From Neodontobutis hainanensis (Eukaryota > Chordata > Actinopteri > Gobiiformes > Odontobutidae): a stretch of DNA of 64,000 bases. The stretch spans positions 6,539,501 through 6,603,500 of the forward strand of contig JALDNG010000024.1 in NCBI GenBank assembly GCA_024349245.1, given 5' to 3'. Shown here one piece after another: positions 49,591 to 60,954 of the stretch; the first letter of the stretch is position 1, and every line of letters starts with the position of its first letter. The translations under genes and the position numbers were made by a program. Below the pieces are notes generated by a model. That model searched no databases. It worked only from the letters and a program-made list of their open reading frames with translations, and was not told where the DNA came from.

Positions 49591-49905
49591 GTTCCTTCAC
49601 ACACAAGACTGATGGAAATGGGCTCTATTTTGTGGATTTTGTGGGTGTGTCCCCCTCTTTGACTCAAAGACTGTCTAAGCTATAGCCATGTTCATCACCA
49701 GCTTGAATATCAGTCTAGACTCAGAGACTCAGTGTAGCCTTATAGGGACTTCTTTTTTTTTATCTTATCTGGAAGAACACACTTCAACTGGGGTCGATGT
49801 CCACAGGGTCAAAGACTAAGGTGATGATTTTGTTTTAAAAAACATGGCTTTCTTCAGCATTTAAAGTAGAGGTGCCCACAATTTTTTGGCTTGCATGCAA
49901 ATTTG
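49591..49905. other. GIMAP upstream region
   Basis: The first 70 bp match the DNA beyond the duplicate at 63922 (CATGTTCCTTCAC, GATTTTGTGGGTGTG), so the duplication included upstream sequence. No TATA box is evident. Confidence 0.5.
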
Positions 49906-49907
49906 AA

Positions 49908-50024
<117 letters not shown>

Positions 50025-50029
50025 ATAAA

Positions 50030-51250
50030 TTACACAAAATAACCCCAAATTATTCCTACTCCTGGCAAATTTTGAGTTAAAGTTACTTTTATTCAACCAG
50101 CGAGTTTTTTCTTGATTGGAATGACACAGGCATCTTCCAGAAGTTAATAAGACAATGTACAAGAGGCATCATTGTGGAAAAAAATATTTCTCAGCTTTTA
50201 TTAACATGTCCAAAATGATTCACATCCTTTGCAAACTGTCACAGTCTATGGGCAAATCAAGAGTTCTATACCATTCCAAATAGTCCAAGCTGTTCTATAG
50301 CATCCTACTTACCACGATTCATTGGGAACAGCTGTTTTAATCAACTCAACAGGTGAAAAACAGCAGCTCTCTGCAGTTGGTTTGTGGACAGTCCTGGGTA
50401 AGACAAAGGAGCTCAGTGAAGACATATGGCTGCGCATAGTGGAAGCTCACAAGTCAGAAAAGGGTTTTAAGGCTGTATCTAAATGTTTTCATGCAATGTA
50501 TTATTAATGTATATAATGTATAATGTATTGAATTGTTTGGCCACAATGATGTATCCTTCCTTTGGCGTAAAAAAGGATAAGCGTTTAACCCTAAGAACAC
50601 CTATTGCTTTGGGAGTGTTTTTTTTTTTGCCAATGGACCAGGAAACCTAATCACAGTAAATGGCACAATGAAAAAAGAACAATAAATAAAGATCCTCAAC
50701 AACATCAAGCAGTCTGCAGAGAAACTTGGCCTTGGGCACTGGTGGACATTTCAGAACGACACTGACCCAAAATACACAGCTAAAGAAGGTGAAGGAATGG
50801 TTAGCAGACAAAAACATTAACCTTTTTCAATGGCCCAGGCAGAGTCCTGAATCCAACTGAGAATCTGTGGAGGGAGCTAAAGATCAGGGTGATGGCAAGG
50901 AGACCCTCCAACCTGAAAGAGCTGGAGGTTATCACTAAAGATAAATGGGCAAAAATCCCAGTGGAGCTGGTCAGCAATTATAAGAAGCCTTTGATTGCTT
51001 TAATAGTCAATAAAGGCTTTTCTATTGATTATTAAGAAGGGCATAAAAAATTTTGGACATGCCACTTTTTGTTCAAATGTAAATAAAAGCTGAGAATTTC
51101 TTTTTTCCACAACCAACAATGCCTCTTGTACATAGTTTTATTAACTTATGGAAGATGCCTGTGTCATTTCCAATCAAGAAAAAACTTGATAAAAGCAACT
51201 TTAACTCAAAATTTGCCAGAGGTATGAATAATTTCAGACTTGACTGTATA
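50030..51250 (+). mobile_element. Tc1-like transposon, second family, inactive
   Basis: The left 200 bp (CTGGCAAATTTTGAGTTAAA and on) recur inverted at 51060-51245, forming long terminal repeats. Inside are decayed transposase traces. They include a helix-turn-helix part near 50380-50480 and FQNDTDPKYTA near 50750-50785. Near 50850-50890 lies NPTENLWRELK, which holds the last acidic residue. It is shorter than an intact Tc1 element of about 1.6 kb and full of stops. It differs in sequence from the element at 16928. Confidence 0.9.
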
Positions 51251-51880
51251 TATTACACACATACATTCAACAAACCAGATTTTGGGTACCATGTGTTATC
51301 AAAATGCACTAAAAAAATCATATTGGTACGTAAAGGCTCTTGTCTCGGTAACGTTCAGAGGGAGGAGTTTGTGAAACTCCAATAAACTGTTGCTACAAAA
51401 CGTTACCTTTCCTTTAGCTTGCTGCTAAGCACTTTCTGAACAACTGTGAAAACAGCAGAAAAAAGTGGCAGGTTCTCTACCTTCATTTCATCTGACTATA
51501 CAGCTCTGTGTCTGTAAGTACGCATGTACGCAAGTAGCATGGATAACATACATCAAGCATACTTGAAACGTTAGATGCTAGTAGTAATAGAGGTATTCAG
51601 TAGATTAGTGCAGGTTTCATATTCTGCTCATGGGCATTGTTAAGGTTTAATGCTGGAGAACAACAAGAAGACAAGAGGAAGAATTTAGAGTCGCTACAAA
51701 ATAAAATCTTGTACATATACAGGAAGCAAGAGTGCAATACTTTACTCCCCACTCGCTGTTAGCTCACTGGGAAATTAAAGTTTTACTTATCCTCAGTAAA
51801 CAAACTTTACATTACAAAACACTTGTTTATCTCATAAACATACACTTCTCTATGTGTTAAACATTTCCTGTGCAAAAGCT
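51251..51880. other. intergenic, nothing recognised
   Basis: No coding homology is seen. Confidence 0.4.
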
Positions 51881-51884
51881 TTTA

Positions 51885-53570
51885 ACTTTAGCTTAGTGGC
51901 AATCATCTGTTCAGAAGGACAATAATCCAGTATTACCCTTCTTGTCACAATGTCTCTTATGAAAAGGTATTTCAGATCAATGTGTTTGCATCTCTGTTTG
52001 TTTACAGGACTTCTGGAAAGTGCAATTGTTACTTTATTGTCTTTGTGTACTTTTGTTTTTGCAAATTGGTAGTTGTCTAAACCTCTTAGTTATTGTTCTA
52101 TTTAAATACACTCCTGTATAGCTTAACCTGATTTGCAGGTAGAAAGTGCTACTGTCTGTTGTTTTCTTGTTTTCCATGAGATCCGTAAACTATCTTTACA
52201 AAGACTAGCACAATAGCCTGATGAACTCACCTGTCTGTTTCATTGTAATGCCCAACTAGCATCACATCTTTCTTGAAATATAGTTCCTTGTTCTGTTGTA
52301 CCTTTTGACCTCTCACCTGAATACATTATTTACTCTATTCCAGTGCTATACTGTTGTTTCACTAAAATGCTAAGTGAGTTTACTGACAACAAAACTGATA
52401 TCAGGTCTGGCACAAGTGGCTAAATAATATATCAAACGTCTGTTTTAAGTTTTTCTGGGGTGTCAAGTTTGGGTTCACATGGTGTATCTCTAGGTTTGCA
52501 GTTTTGAATCTTAAACTTTTGTAATATCTTGTTCCCATATCTTTCCTGTAACATTTTGATTTGTCCTTTTGTTTGTATAAAGTGTATTACTAAGAAATGT
52601 TTCAACTTTTATTTTGAATCTTTGAGTTGACATGCTTTTTACATCAGTCATCGCTCGTTCACTGCTCGCAGCAATGACCTGCAGCATTCTGTTCAAAGTT
52701 ATTCTCACTTACATACATGTGTTTCTGACTGAGTGATTGAGACCATACCAAGTCTACAAACCAGTTTTTCACCTGTTTTTCAACTTTGTTTATAACCCTG
52801 GGGTTGCTCTATGTACTGTATATCTTACAGTCAATGGGTGCGTGCAGGTACACGGTCTGCAAGATAAGGTCCTCCTGTACTTCTACATCAGAACTTTGAC
52901 ACTTGTCATGTCAGCTGTGGGTAAGAATGTCTCTTCATAGTCAGTTCCTGCTTTCTGGTTGTATCATTTGGCTACAAACCGTACCCTGTATTTGTTATAT
53001 CCATTTATGTCTGTTTTAAGAGCATGTTTCTCCTGGTGCTGGTTTACCTGGTGGTAATTGGGTCAGTTTGAATGTTCTCATTATCTTTCAGTGATCACAT
53101 CTCCTCCTCCATGGCATTGTCTTGACCTGGATAATGTCACTGCCTCCTGGTAAGTTTGTGGAATGTCACACACTGCTCGATAACAACAGTCCAAACAAGT
53201 TTGTAATTTATCCATTGTATCATCAGCTTTAAAATCTTGTAGATAAGCTGGTTTCTGCTTTTCTCAGTGGGTTCTTCTTAGTCACAATATCAGTATTTAC
53301 CTCTGGTTGCTCATTCTCAGCTTGTTTAAACAAGGCCTCATTCTGAAATGTGTTACATCTTATCTGTGGCTCAAAATTTTGTATCTCTTTGTGTGTTGCT
53401 TTTGAAGATGTTGCGCTATACTTTTTTCAGGTATTTTTTTCCATTTATTCATGCATGTCACGTTTGTATCTTCATTTTTTCCATTGTAGTTGGTATACCT
53501 CTTGTTGACATTCATTTTCTCTGACTCTATACGGAGCTTGCTTTTCCCCAAATAGTGTTCCTTTAAGATT
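51885..53570 (-). mobile_element. Ty1/copia retrotransposon pol remnant
   Basis: Minus-strand frames, with stops and shifts, carry the copia order from high to low coordinates. Near 53000-53040 lies GYNKYRVRFVAK. Near 52950 lies YNQKAGTDYEETFLPTADMT (RT start). Near 52610-52690 lies IAASSERAMTDVKSM (after the RT YVDD site). Near 52510-52560 is a KILQKFKIQNCKP-like stretch. Near 51925-52025 lie KQRCKHIDLKYLFIRDIV and LDYCPSEQMIA, the RNase H end. Copia elements are scarce in fish compared with gypsy. No LTR pair was identified. Confidence 0.78.
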
Positions 53571-53673
53571 TTCAATGCCTTCATTCAATTCATTCAAAAT
53601 GTGCCTATTTACCTTTTTTCATATTTGCTTTATGACATACCGGGTTTTTACCATGTTGAGTTGTATAATAACT

Positions 53674-56600
53674 CCATCCATCCATCCATCCATCTTCTAC
53701 CGCTTATCCGGGGCCGGGTCGCGGGGGCAGCAGTCTAAGCAGAGAAGCCCAGACTTCCCTCTCCCCAGACACTTCCTCCAGCTCTTCCGGGGGGATACCG
53801 AGGCGTTCCCAGGCCAGCCGAGAGACATAGTCCCTCCAGCGTGTCCTAGGTCTTCCCCGAGGTCTCCTCCCGGTGGGACATGCCCGGAACACCTCCCTAG
53901 GGAGGCGTCCGGGAGGCATCCGAAACAGATGCCCGAGCCACCTCAGCTGGCTCCTCTCGATGTGAAGGAGCAGCGGCTCTACTTTGAGCTCCTCCCGAGT
54001 GACCGAGTTCCTCACCCTATCTCTAAGGGAGCGCCCCGCCACTCTGCGGAGAAAGCTCATTTCGGCCGCCTGTATCCGGGATCTTGTTCTTTCGGTCATG
54101 ACCCAAAGCTCATGACCATAGGTGAGAGTAGGAACGTAGATCGACTGGTAAATCGAGAGCTTTGCCTTACAGCTCAGCTCCTTCTTCACCACGACAGACC
54201 GGTACATCGACCGCATTACTGCAGAAGCTGCACCGATCCGTCTGTCGATCTCACGCTCCTTCCTTCCCTCACTTGTGAACAAGACCCCGAGATACTTAAA
54301 CTCCTCCACTTGAGGCAGGAGCTCTCCACCAACCTGGAGGGCAAGCCACCCTTTTCCGACTGAGAACCATGGTCTCAGACTTGGAGGTGCTGATCCTCAT
54401 CCCAGCCGCTTCACACTCGGCTGCAAACCGCCCCAGTGAACATTGAAGGTCCTGGCTTGATGGAGCCAACAGGACAACATCATCTGCAAAAAGCAGAGAT
54501 GAAATCCTGTGGTCCCCAAACCAGACTCCCTCCGGCCCCTGGCTGCGCCTAGAAATCCTGTCCATAAAGATAATGAACAGGACCGGTGACAAAGGGCAGC
54601 CCTGCCGGAGTCCAACATTCACCGGGAACAGGTCTGACTTACTGCCGGCAATGCGAACCAAGCTCCTGCTCGGTCGTACAGGGACCGGACAGCCCTTAGC
54701 AAAGGGCCCTGGACTCCATACTCCCAGAGCACCCCCACAGGGCACCGCGAGGACACAGTCGAATGCCTTCTCCAGATCCACAAAGCACATGTGGACTGGT
54801 TGGGCAAACTCCCATAATCCCTCCAGCACCCTGGAGAGGGTATAGAGCTGGTCCAGTGTTCCACGACCGGGACGAAAACCGCATTGTTCCTCCTGGATCT
54901 GAGGTTCGACTATCGGCCGCATTCTCCTCTCCAGTATCCTGGCATAGACTTTCCCGGGAGGCTGAGGAGTGTGATCCTCTGTAGTTGGAACACACCCTCC
55001 GATCCCCCTTCTTAAAAGGGGACCACCACCCGGTCTGCCAGTCCAGAGGTACTGTCCCCAACGCCACGCGATGTTGCAGAGGCGTGTCAGCCAAGACAGC
55101 CCCACAACATCCAGAGACTTGAGGTACTCAGGGCGTACCTCATCCACCCCCGGTGCCTTGCCACCGAGGAGCTTCCCAACTACCTCAGTGACTTCAGCCC
55201 GAGTGATGGGCGAGTCCACCTCTGAGCCCTCGGCCTCTGCTTCCTCAGTGGAAGACGTGACGGTGGGGTTGAGGAGATCCTCGAAGTATTCCTTCCACCG
55301 TCCAACAATATCCCCAGTTGAGGTCAGCAGATTCCCACCTCCACTGTAAACAGTGTTGGCAGGGCACTGCTTCCCCCTCCTGAGGCGCCGGACGGTTTGC
55401 CAGAATTTCTTCGAGGCCGACCGATAGTCTTTTTCCATGGCCTCACCGAACTCCTCCCAGACCCGAGTTTTTGCCTCCACAACCACCCGTGCTGCAGCCC
55501 GCTTGGCCTGCCGGTACCTATCAGCTGCCTCAGGAATCCCACAAGCCAACCAGGCTCGATAGTTCTCCTTCTTCAGCTTGACGGCCTCCCTTACATCCGG
55601 TGTCCACCACCGGGTTCGGGGATTGCCGCCACGACAGGCACCGGAGACTTTGCGGCCACAGCTTCGAGTGGCTGCGTCGACAATGGAGGTGGAAAACATG
55701 GTCCACTCGGACTCAATGTCTCCAGTCTCCCTCGGAATCTGGTCGAAGCTCTGTCGGAGGTGGGAGTTGAAGATCTCTCTGACAGGGGATTCGGCCAAAC
55801 GTTCCCAACAGACCCTCACAGTACGTTTGGGCCTGCCGAGTCTGTCCAGCTTTCTCCCCCGCCATCGGATCCAACTCACCACCAGGTGGTGGTCAGTTGA
55901 CAGCTCCGCCCCTCTCTTCACCCGAGTGTCCAAGACATACGGTCGGAGGTCAGATGAACAACTACAAAGTCGATCATCAACCTCCGGCCTAGGGTGTCCT
56001 GGTGCCACGTGCACTGATGGACACCCTTATGCTTGAACATGGTGTTCGTTATGGACAAACTGTTACTAGCACAGAAGTCCAATAACAGAACACCACTCGG
56101 GTTCAGATCAGGGGGGACGTTCCTCCCAATCACGCCCCTCCAGGTGTCACTGTCGCTACCCACGTGAGCGTTGAAGTCCCCCAGTACAACGATGGAGTCC
56201 CCAGTTGGAGCACTTTCCAGCACCCCTCCCAGAGACTCCAAGAAGGCCGGGTACTCTGCACTGCCATTTGGCCCGTAAGCACAAACAATAGTGAGAGACC
56301 TATCCCCGACCCGAAGGCGCAGGGAAGCGACCCTCTCGTTCACCGGGGTGAACTCCAACACATGGCGGCTGAGCCGGGGGGCAATGAGCAAACCCACACC
56401 AGCCCGCCGCCTCTCACCGCAGGCAACTCCAGAATAGTGGAGAGTCCAGCCTCTCTCGAGGATTTGGGTTCCAGAGCCCAAGCTGTGCGTGGAGGTGAGC
56501 CCGACTATCTCTAGTCGGTATCTCTCAACCTCCCGCACAAGCTCAGGCTCCTTACCCGCCAGCGAGGTGACATTCCATGTCCCTAGAGCCAGATTCTGTG

Positions 56601-57025
56601 TCCGGGGATTGGGTCGTCGAGGCTCCTGCCTTCGACTGCCACCCAATCCACATTGCACCGGCCCCTTACGGTTCCTCCTGCAGGTGGTGGGCCCACGGGA
56701 GGTCGGTCCCACGTCGCTCTTTAGGGCTGAGCCCGGCCGGGCCCCGTGGGGAAAGACCCGGCCACCAGGCGCTCGCATATGAGCCCCAACCCCGGGCCTG
56801 GCTCCAGGGTGGGGCCCCGGTTGCGCCATACCGGGCGACGTAACGGTCCTCGATTTTAAACTTTCCATAAAGGGTTCTGAACCGCGCTTTGTCTGGCCCG
56901 TCACCTAGGACCTGTTTGCCTTGGGAGACCCTACCAGGGGCATATAGCCCCCGACAACATAGCTCCTAGGATCATCTGGGCACTCAAACCCCTCCACCAC
57001 GATAAGGTGGCGGTTCAAGGAGGGG
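53674..57025 (-). mobile_element. Rex3-like (RTE clade) LINE, nearly full length
   Basis: A perfect 12-bp target duplication, TGTATAATAACT, flanks it (53662-53673 and 57026-57037). The minus-strand 5' end is a C-rich hairpin region and the 3' end is a GATG repeat tail. Reading frames 56904-55918, 56014-54296 and 54309-53704 together cover the APE endonuclease (ALGTWNVTSLAGKEPELV, VVLGDFNAHVG, STDHHLVVSW) and the RT. RT motifs are EEQCGFRPGRGTLDQLY, GLRQGCPLSPVLFIIFMD and FADDVVLLA. The C-terminal part follows (RSQLRWLGHLFRMP). Frame changes at the junctions and two shifted stretches inside the RT (about 54690-55090) make this copy inactive. Confidence 0.93.
56880..57025 (-). other. structured 5' leader of the Rex3-like LINE
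   Basis: The first bases on the minus strand, CCCCTCC, can pair with GGAGGGG about 30 nt later. They enclose a small CCACC/GGTGG hairpin. Further stems (GGGGGC/GCCCC, and CCTAGGA with TCCTAGG) follow before the coding region. Some R2 and RTE elements start with self-cleaving ribozymes, but the ribozyme fold is not proved here. Confidence 0.4.
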
Positions 57026-57037
57026 TGTATAATAACT

Positions 57038-57555
57038 ACTTATGTTATTATTCTACTAATGTTAGGAAAGATTTGCGTAATTATTTTGCTTGCGTGAGAA
57101 AAGACCTGCTAATTTGTGAAGAAACTTTTGGCAGATTGGGGGCGGGAAGCAGAGCAGCAAGGGGAGTGCATGAGCAAACTCATGAGCGAGTAGAGAACGT
57201 TTACTTGCGTGTGTGTTATTTGCTCCCACGTAGCTTTCAAATTGTGGTACAAAGAGTTAATATTTTTCTGTGTTAATTAAAATAAACTGCTTGTAGACGT
57301 ATTTATTGTGCCTCTCGAGTTTTATTGCCATATACCCTTTGAGTGCCCTTCTGGTGAGCATTTTTTTAATTTATTTTTTTATTACTATTAATCGCTTAAT
57401 TAAGTTGGACCCACAAACAAGGAATCAGCGGCTACAAATGTACCATCAGAACATTTTCTAGAAGATATGAATGCAGCATTAAGAACAATGCATTGGACGT
57501 TATCCTGCGTGTCAAACGCTTAATTCGGCCGCGTGATTCCTGAATCCTCTCCAAA
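57038..57555. other. unassigned sequence between two LINEs
   Basis: This continues the target sequence of the Rex3-like insertion. It may belong to the 5' part of the copia remnant, but I see no LTR ends to prove that. Confidence 0.35.
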
Positions 57556-58350
57556 TAATCACTTGGCTATGGATACCGACCCAGAAACAGGGCCACCATC
57601 AGTCACCTCTTCTACATAGATGACATAAAGCTGTACGCCAAAAGCAAGCGGGACATTGACTCACTGATCTACACCACCAGAATCTACAGCTCTGACAGTG
57701 GGATGTCATTCGGAATTGAGAAGTGTGGTCGGATGGTAACCAAGAGAGGAAAGGTAATCCATACAGGAGGGGTCTTACTCCCAAAAGGCACAATAACAGA
57801 ACCTAATAACAATAACAATACCTTGGAATCCCACATGCAAATGGCAACCTCGAAGAGGCCACAAGAAATGTAGCAACAGCCAAATACCTACAACGAGTAA
57901 GGCAAGTCCTAAGGCAAGTCAACTCAATGGCAAAAACCTCCAAGATCCTTGAGTACATCAGGAAAATGGCCCCCAATAGATGAAGTACTTAGTGAATGTC
58001 TCAATCAGAGGAAAAAAGAGGAAGAGGTGCTGGAGGTACCATCATAAGAGGAAAGGCCCCTACATTAAGAAATTCTACCAATGGGTAGGAAGGGCAGGGC
58101 TAAAGGGCCGCACAGATGCCCTAGAGAAACACCAAGGCCACAAAGAAGAATTTGAGAAGGCCTGGAAAGTGAAGGCAACAGTGGTACCCGTGGTCATCAG
58201 AGCACTCGGAGCAGTAACCCCCAAACTGATGGAGTGGCTATAGCAGATTCCAGGAACAACAGTAGACATCTCAGGCCAGAAGAGCCCAGTCCTAGGAACA
58301 GCCAAGATACTGCGCAGAACCCTCAAGCTCCCAGGCCTCTGGTCGAGACA
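57556..58350 (+). mobile_element. Rex6/Dong-like LINE fragment
   Basis: Plus-strand SHLFYIDDIKLYAKSKRDID contains the RT catalytic motif (YIDD). SLIYTTRIYSSDSGMSFGIE and MVTKRGKVIHTGG follow, and then an internally shortened and frameshifted C-terminal part (VKATVVPVVIRALGAVTPKL, about 58165-58230). It shares these blocks with 28381-29590 and 60955-62200. Confidence 0.82.
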
Positions 58351-58539
58351 GACACACATACTTTTTTTTAAACCCAAAAATAGAGCACACAACTCTTTCT
58401 TAATCTTTTTTAATATTTTACAGTTTCATTAACAACAAAGCTACATTACACAGTGGCTCACTCCAAAACTATTTTGGGGTGAGCCAAACTGCATCACTTT
58501 TTACAGTCAACATTTCGGGTATATACTTTCATGCTCATT

Positions 58540-58545
58540 TTTATT
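58540..58545 (-). terminator. polyadenylation signal after glul-like C
   Basis: AATAAA on the complement lies only 13 nt beyond the stop codon. Copy B has a similar AATAAAAA just after its stop. Confidence 0.45.
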
Positions 58546-58558
58546 GTTTTCATTGTTT

Positions 58559-60319
58559 TTAATATCCAGGCAGGCATGTCTCAACCAAGGCCTGCGTCAC
58601 AATGTAGGGGTCACAGTTGGCAGCAGGACGCCTGTCTTCAAAGTAGCCACAACCATTCCGACTCACTTGACCAGAGATGCGGATACTAGCTGTGCGATCT
58701 GCAATACCCGAGGTAAAATTTGCAAAATTGGAGTAGGCGCCTTTGCCATGTAGACGCCTCCTATTGTCAACACCACCAGATGGATCGTAAATACGCATGT
58801 GCTCCAAGTGACGCAGGCTCAGCTTCTTTATGGCTTCTTCAATGTGTCTGCAACATAGCACAACACACACGGGTTCAGACATTTCTAAATGGTTATAAAT
58901 ATTGTATAGATCCAATGCAAGATGACTTACTTGATTCCTCCTTCATTTCTCATGTCTTTGGTGCTGAAGTTCATATGACCAGCTGATCCCCCTCTAATAT
59001 CCAGGATGGGTTTTGGATCAAAGGAGGGAACCACCCTGAAGTCCTCACACACACGGCACAGAATATAACGGGCCATCCACACTTGATCTGCTAGTTCGAC
59101 CCCTTCACATGGACCAATCTGGAACTCCCACTGATCATACAGAGGTCACAGGGAGCAAAATAACAGGATAGTACAATATATCAACTATATTAATGAGACA
59201 AAACTCACCTTATGTGTCTTTCAAGTCTAATTCTAAAAGATAATTTACTGTCACCTCAGATGTAACTCTAGCGCCATTGTAATCAAACCAAACCAGTCAC
59301 ACTAGTTTTTACCTGAGAAGGCACTACCTCTGCAGTACTGCCACAGATCTCCAACCCAGCGTACAGACAGGCATTATAGTGACTCATACAGACATCCCTT
59401 CCATATGCTTTGTTAATTCCCACAGCAGCACCAGCTGAAATTACATTCACAAGAGATAAGATGTATGTAAGCCACATAAAACAGCCATTTGTGATTAAAG
59501 TGTGTTTATAAAGGTTTAAGTGAGACCATGAGAAATAGGGCATTCTTTAGCAGGCCAACCAAAAGGCAGTCCATCTAAACCATAGAGTATATACTCCTGC
59601 TCCATTCCAAACCAGGGCTCCATTTCCTTCACAGCCTCCATAGCTTTAACACATTCTGTGCGATGATTACTTTCTACATAGAAAAACAAAAGCAGGAGTT
59701 ATGTCACCTAGAAACACACACAAGTGGTATGTTTTACAATTGTGATATACAACATTTACCAAAGGGGACACCAGGAGCAAGAAAGGTTTCACAAAGTACC
59801 AGCTTATTAGGATCAAGGGTGAAGGGGTCACGAAACATTTTCACAGGAACCAAAATAAGTTCTTCAGCAAGCTCATTTGAATAGTAGGTAGAGCACCATT
59901 CTGGGATATCTGCAACAGAAAAAAAAATTTTTACGCTCACCACAAAGAATTTAAATCATGGGTCCCCACAGGAGTAAAGCAGAAACAGTTTGGTTTGAAA
60001 CTGTTAATGCTTAGCCTATCAGCTTTACCTAGGACTAAAGAAGTTTTACTGTAGTAGTCAGGTCATTTCAGAAATGCCATTTTAGTTATTGAACATTTTA
60101 AAATGGGCAACAACATTGTATTGCACTTCTCATGTTAATGTGTATACTACCTTCAATTGCAGTTGGCTCAGAGGGCAGGGTTCTTGTCTTCGATTGTAGA
60201 TGTGACCCGTCTTGATTCACCCAAACATAAGTGACCTGACACTTTCCACCTACAGCAAGAGAAAAGTAATGCATTCTGGAGATTTTGTGAAGACATAGAG
60301 TTTCTGGAAGAAAAGACAT
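58559..60319 (-). CDS. glul-like gene C: glutamine synthetase-like, 358 aa, six exons, compact
   Basis: Exons are 60319-60151, 59909-59760, 59673-59527, 59434-59313, 59130-58931 and 58847-58559. Their sum is 1077 nt, and junctions fall at the positions I recall for vertebrate glul (before WEFQIGP, within GGIK/HIEE). Residues expected for metal, ATP and glutamate binding are present: Glu131 and Glu133 (FGMEQEY), Glu191 (AEVVPSQ), Glu198 (WEFQ), His248, Arg314, Arg319, Glu333 and Arg335 (YFEDRRP). After PEW (57-61) the canonical NFDGSS segment is replaced by CSTYYSNE and is about four residues shorter, so the Asp that binds ammonium is absent. The exon 3 donor is a weak GTCTCA. The tail ends CLPGY, shorter than usual. 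Family membership is sure; enzymatic activity is doubtful. Confidence 0.92.
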
Positions 60320-60607
60320 GTTTCAGATCTCACAGCTCTTTCACAGCACTTCACTGAATGTTGTGACTACTTTTATTTCACACTACACAGTAAATATAAA
60401 ATGTAGGGGTGGAGTCATGATGGCCCTTTCAAATTGTATGGCCTGTTTTACCAGTGGGCTGTTGTTTTTTATTATGAATATTTGTATTCATTGGGCAATT
60501 GATAGTAGGTATGTCACTTTTTTACAGAGGGTTAACTGTTTCACAGAAGGATAAAAACATGTGAAACCTGTTCCGCCAATAACTGTAACATTGACACATC
60601 TTGAGGA
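60320..60607 (-). promoter_or_regulatory. promoter block of glul-like gene C
   Basis: Shared with copies A and B. On the minus strand it has an inverted CCAAT (60576-60580), a TGACTCC and CCACCCC cluster, and a TATA-like TATATTTA (60391-60398) about 75 nt before the ATG. Homology among copies stops near 60607, which marks the edge of the duplicated unit. Confidence 0.6.
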
Positions 60608-60858
60608 GTTCATTAAAGGTCATTTAAATGGCCTAAAATCTTATCTTATCTAAGCCTTTTGTTTTTTAATATATCTAACTGGTTTATAATTGGTCTTGTA
60701 AAAGGGCATTGTTTAAAATTTTGCAACCGTTATAGTGTGGCAGCTGTACAAGGGAGGATGTAAAACAATGATGAAAAATACTTTAGTTTGGGGGAGTGCA
60801 AGAAGGAGTGCAATCAGAAATGCTGATGCGTTTTTTTTTGGGCTGCCATTGATCTATA

Positions 60859-60863
<5 letters not shown>

Positions 60864-60950
<87 letters not shown>
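60864..60950. repeat. (TA)n microsatellite
   Basis: About 43 TA units with GTGTGT before and CACACA after, so the whole is self-complementary. A LINE fragment begins right after it. Confidence 0.95.

Positions 60951-60951
<1 letters not shown>

Positions 60952-60954
<3 letters not shown>

Noticed and set aside
55397..56036. Long plus-strand frames over the Rex3-like element.
   Set aside because: They are opposite-strand shadows of the LINE coding region on the minus strand.
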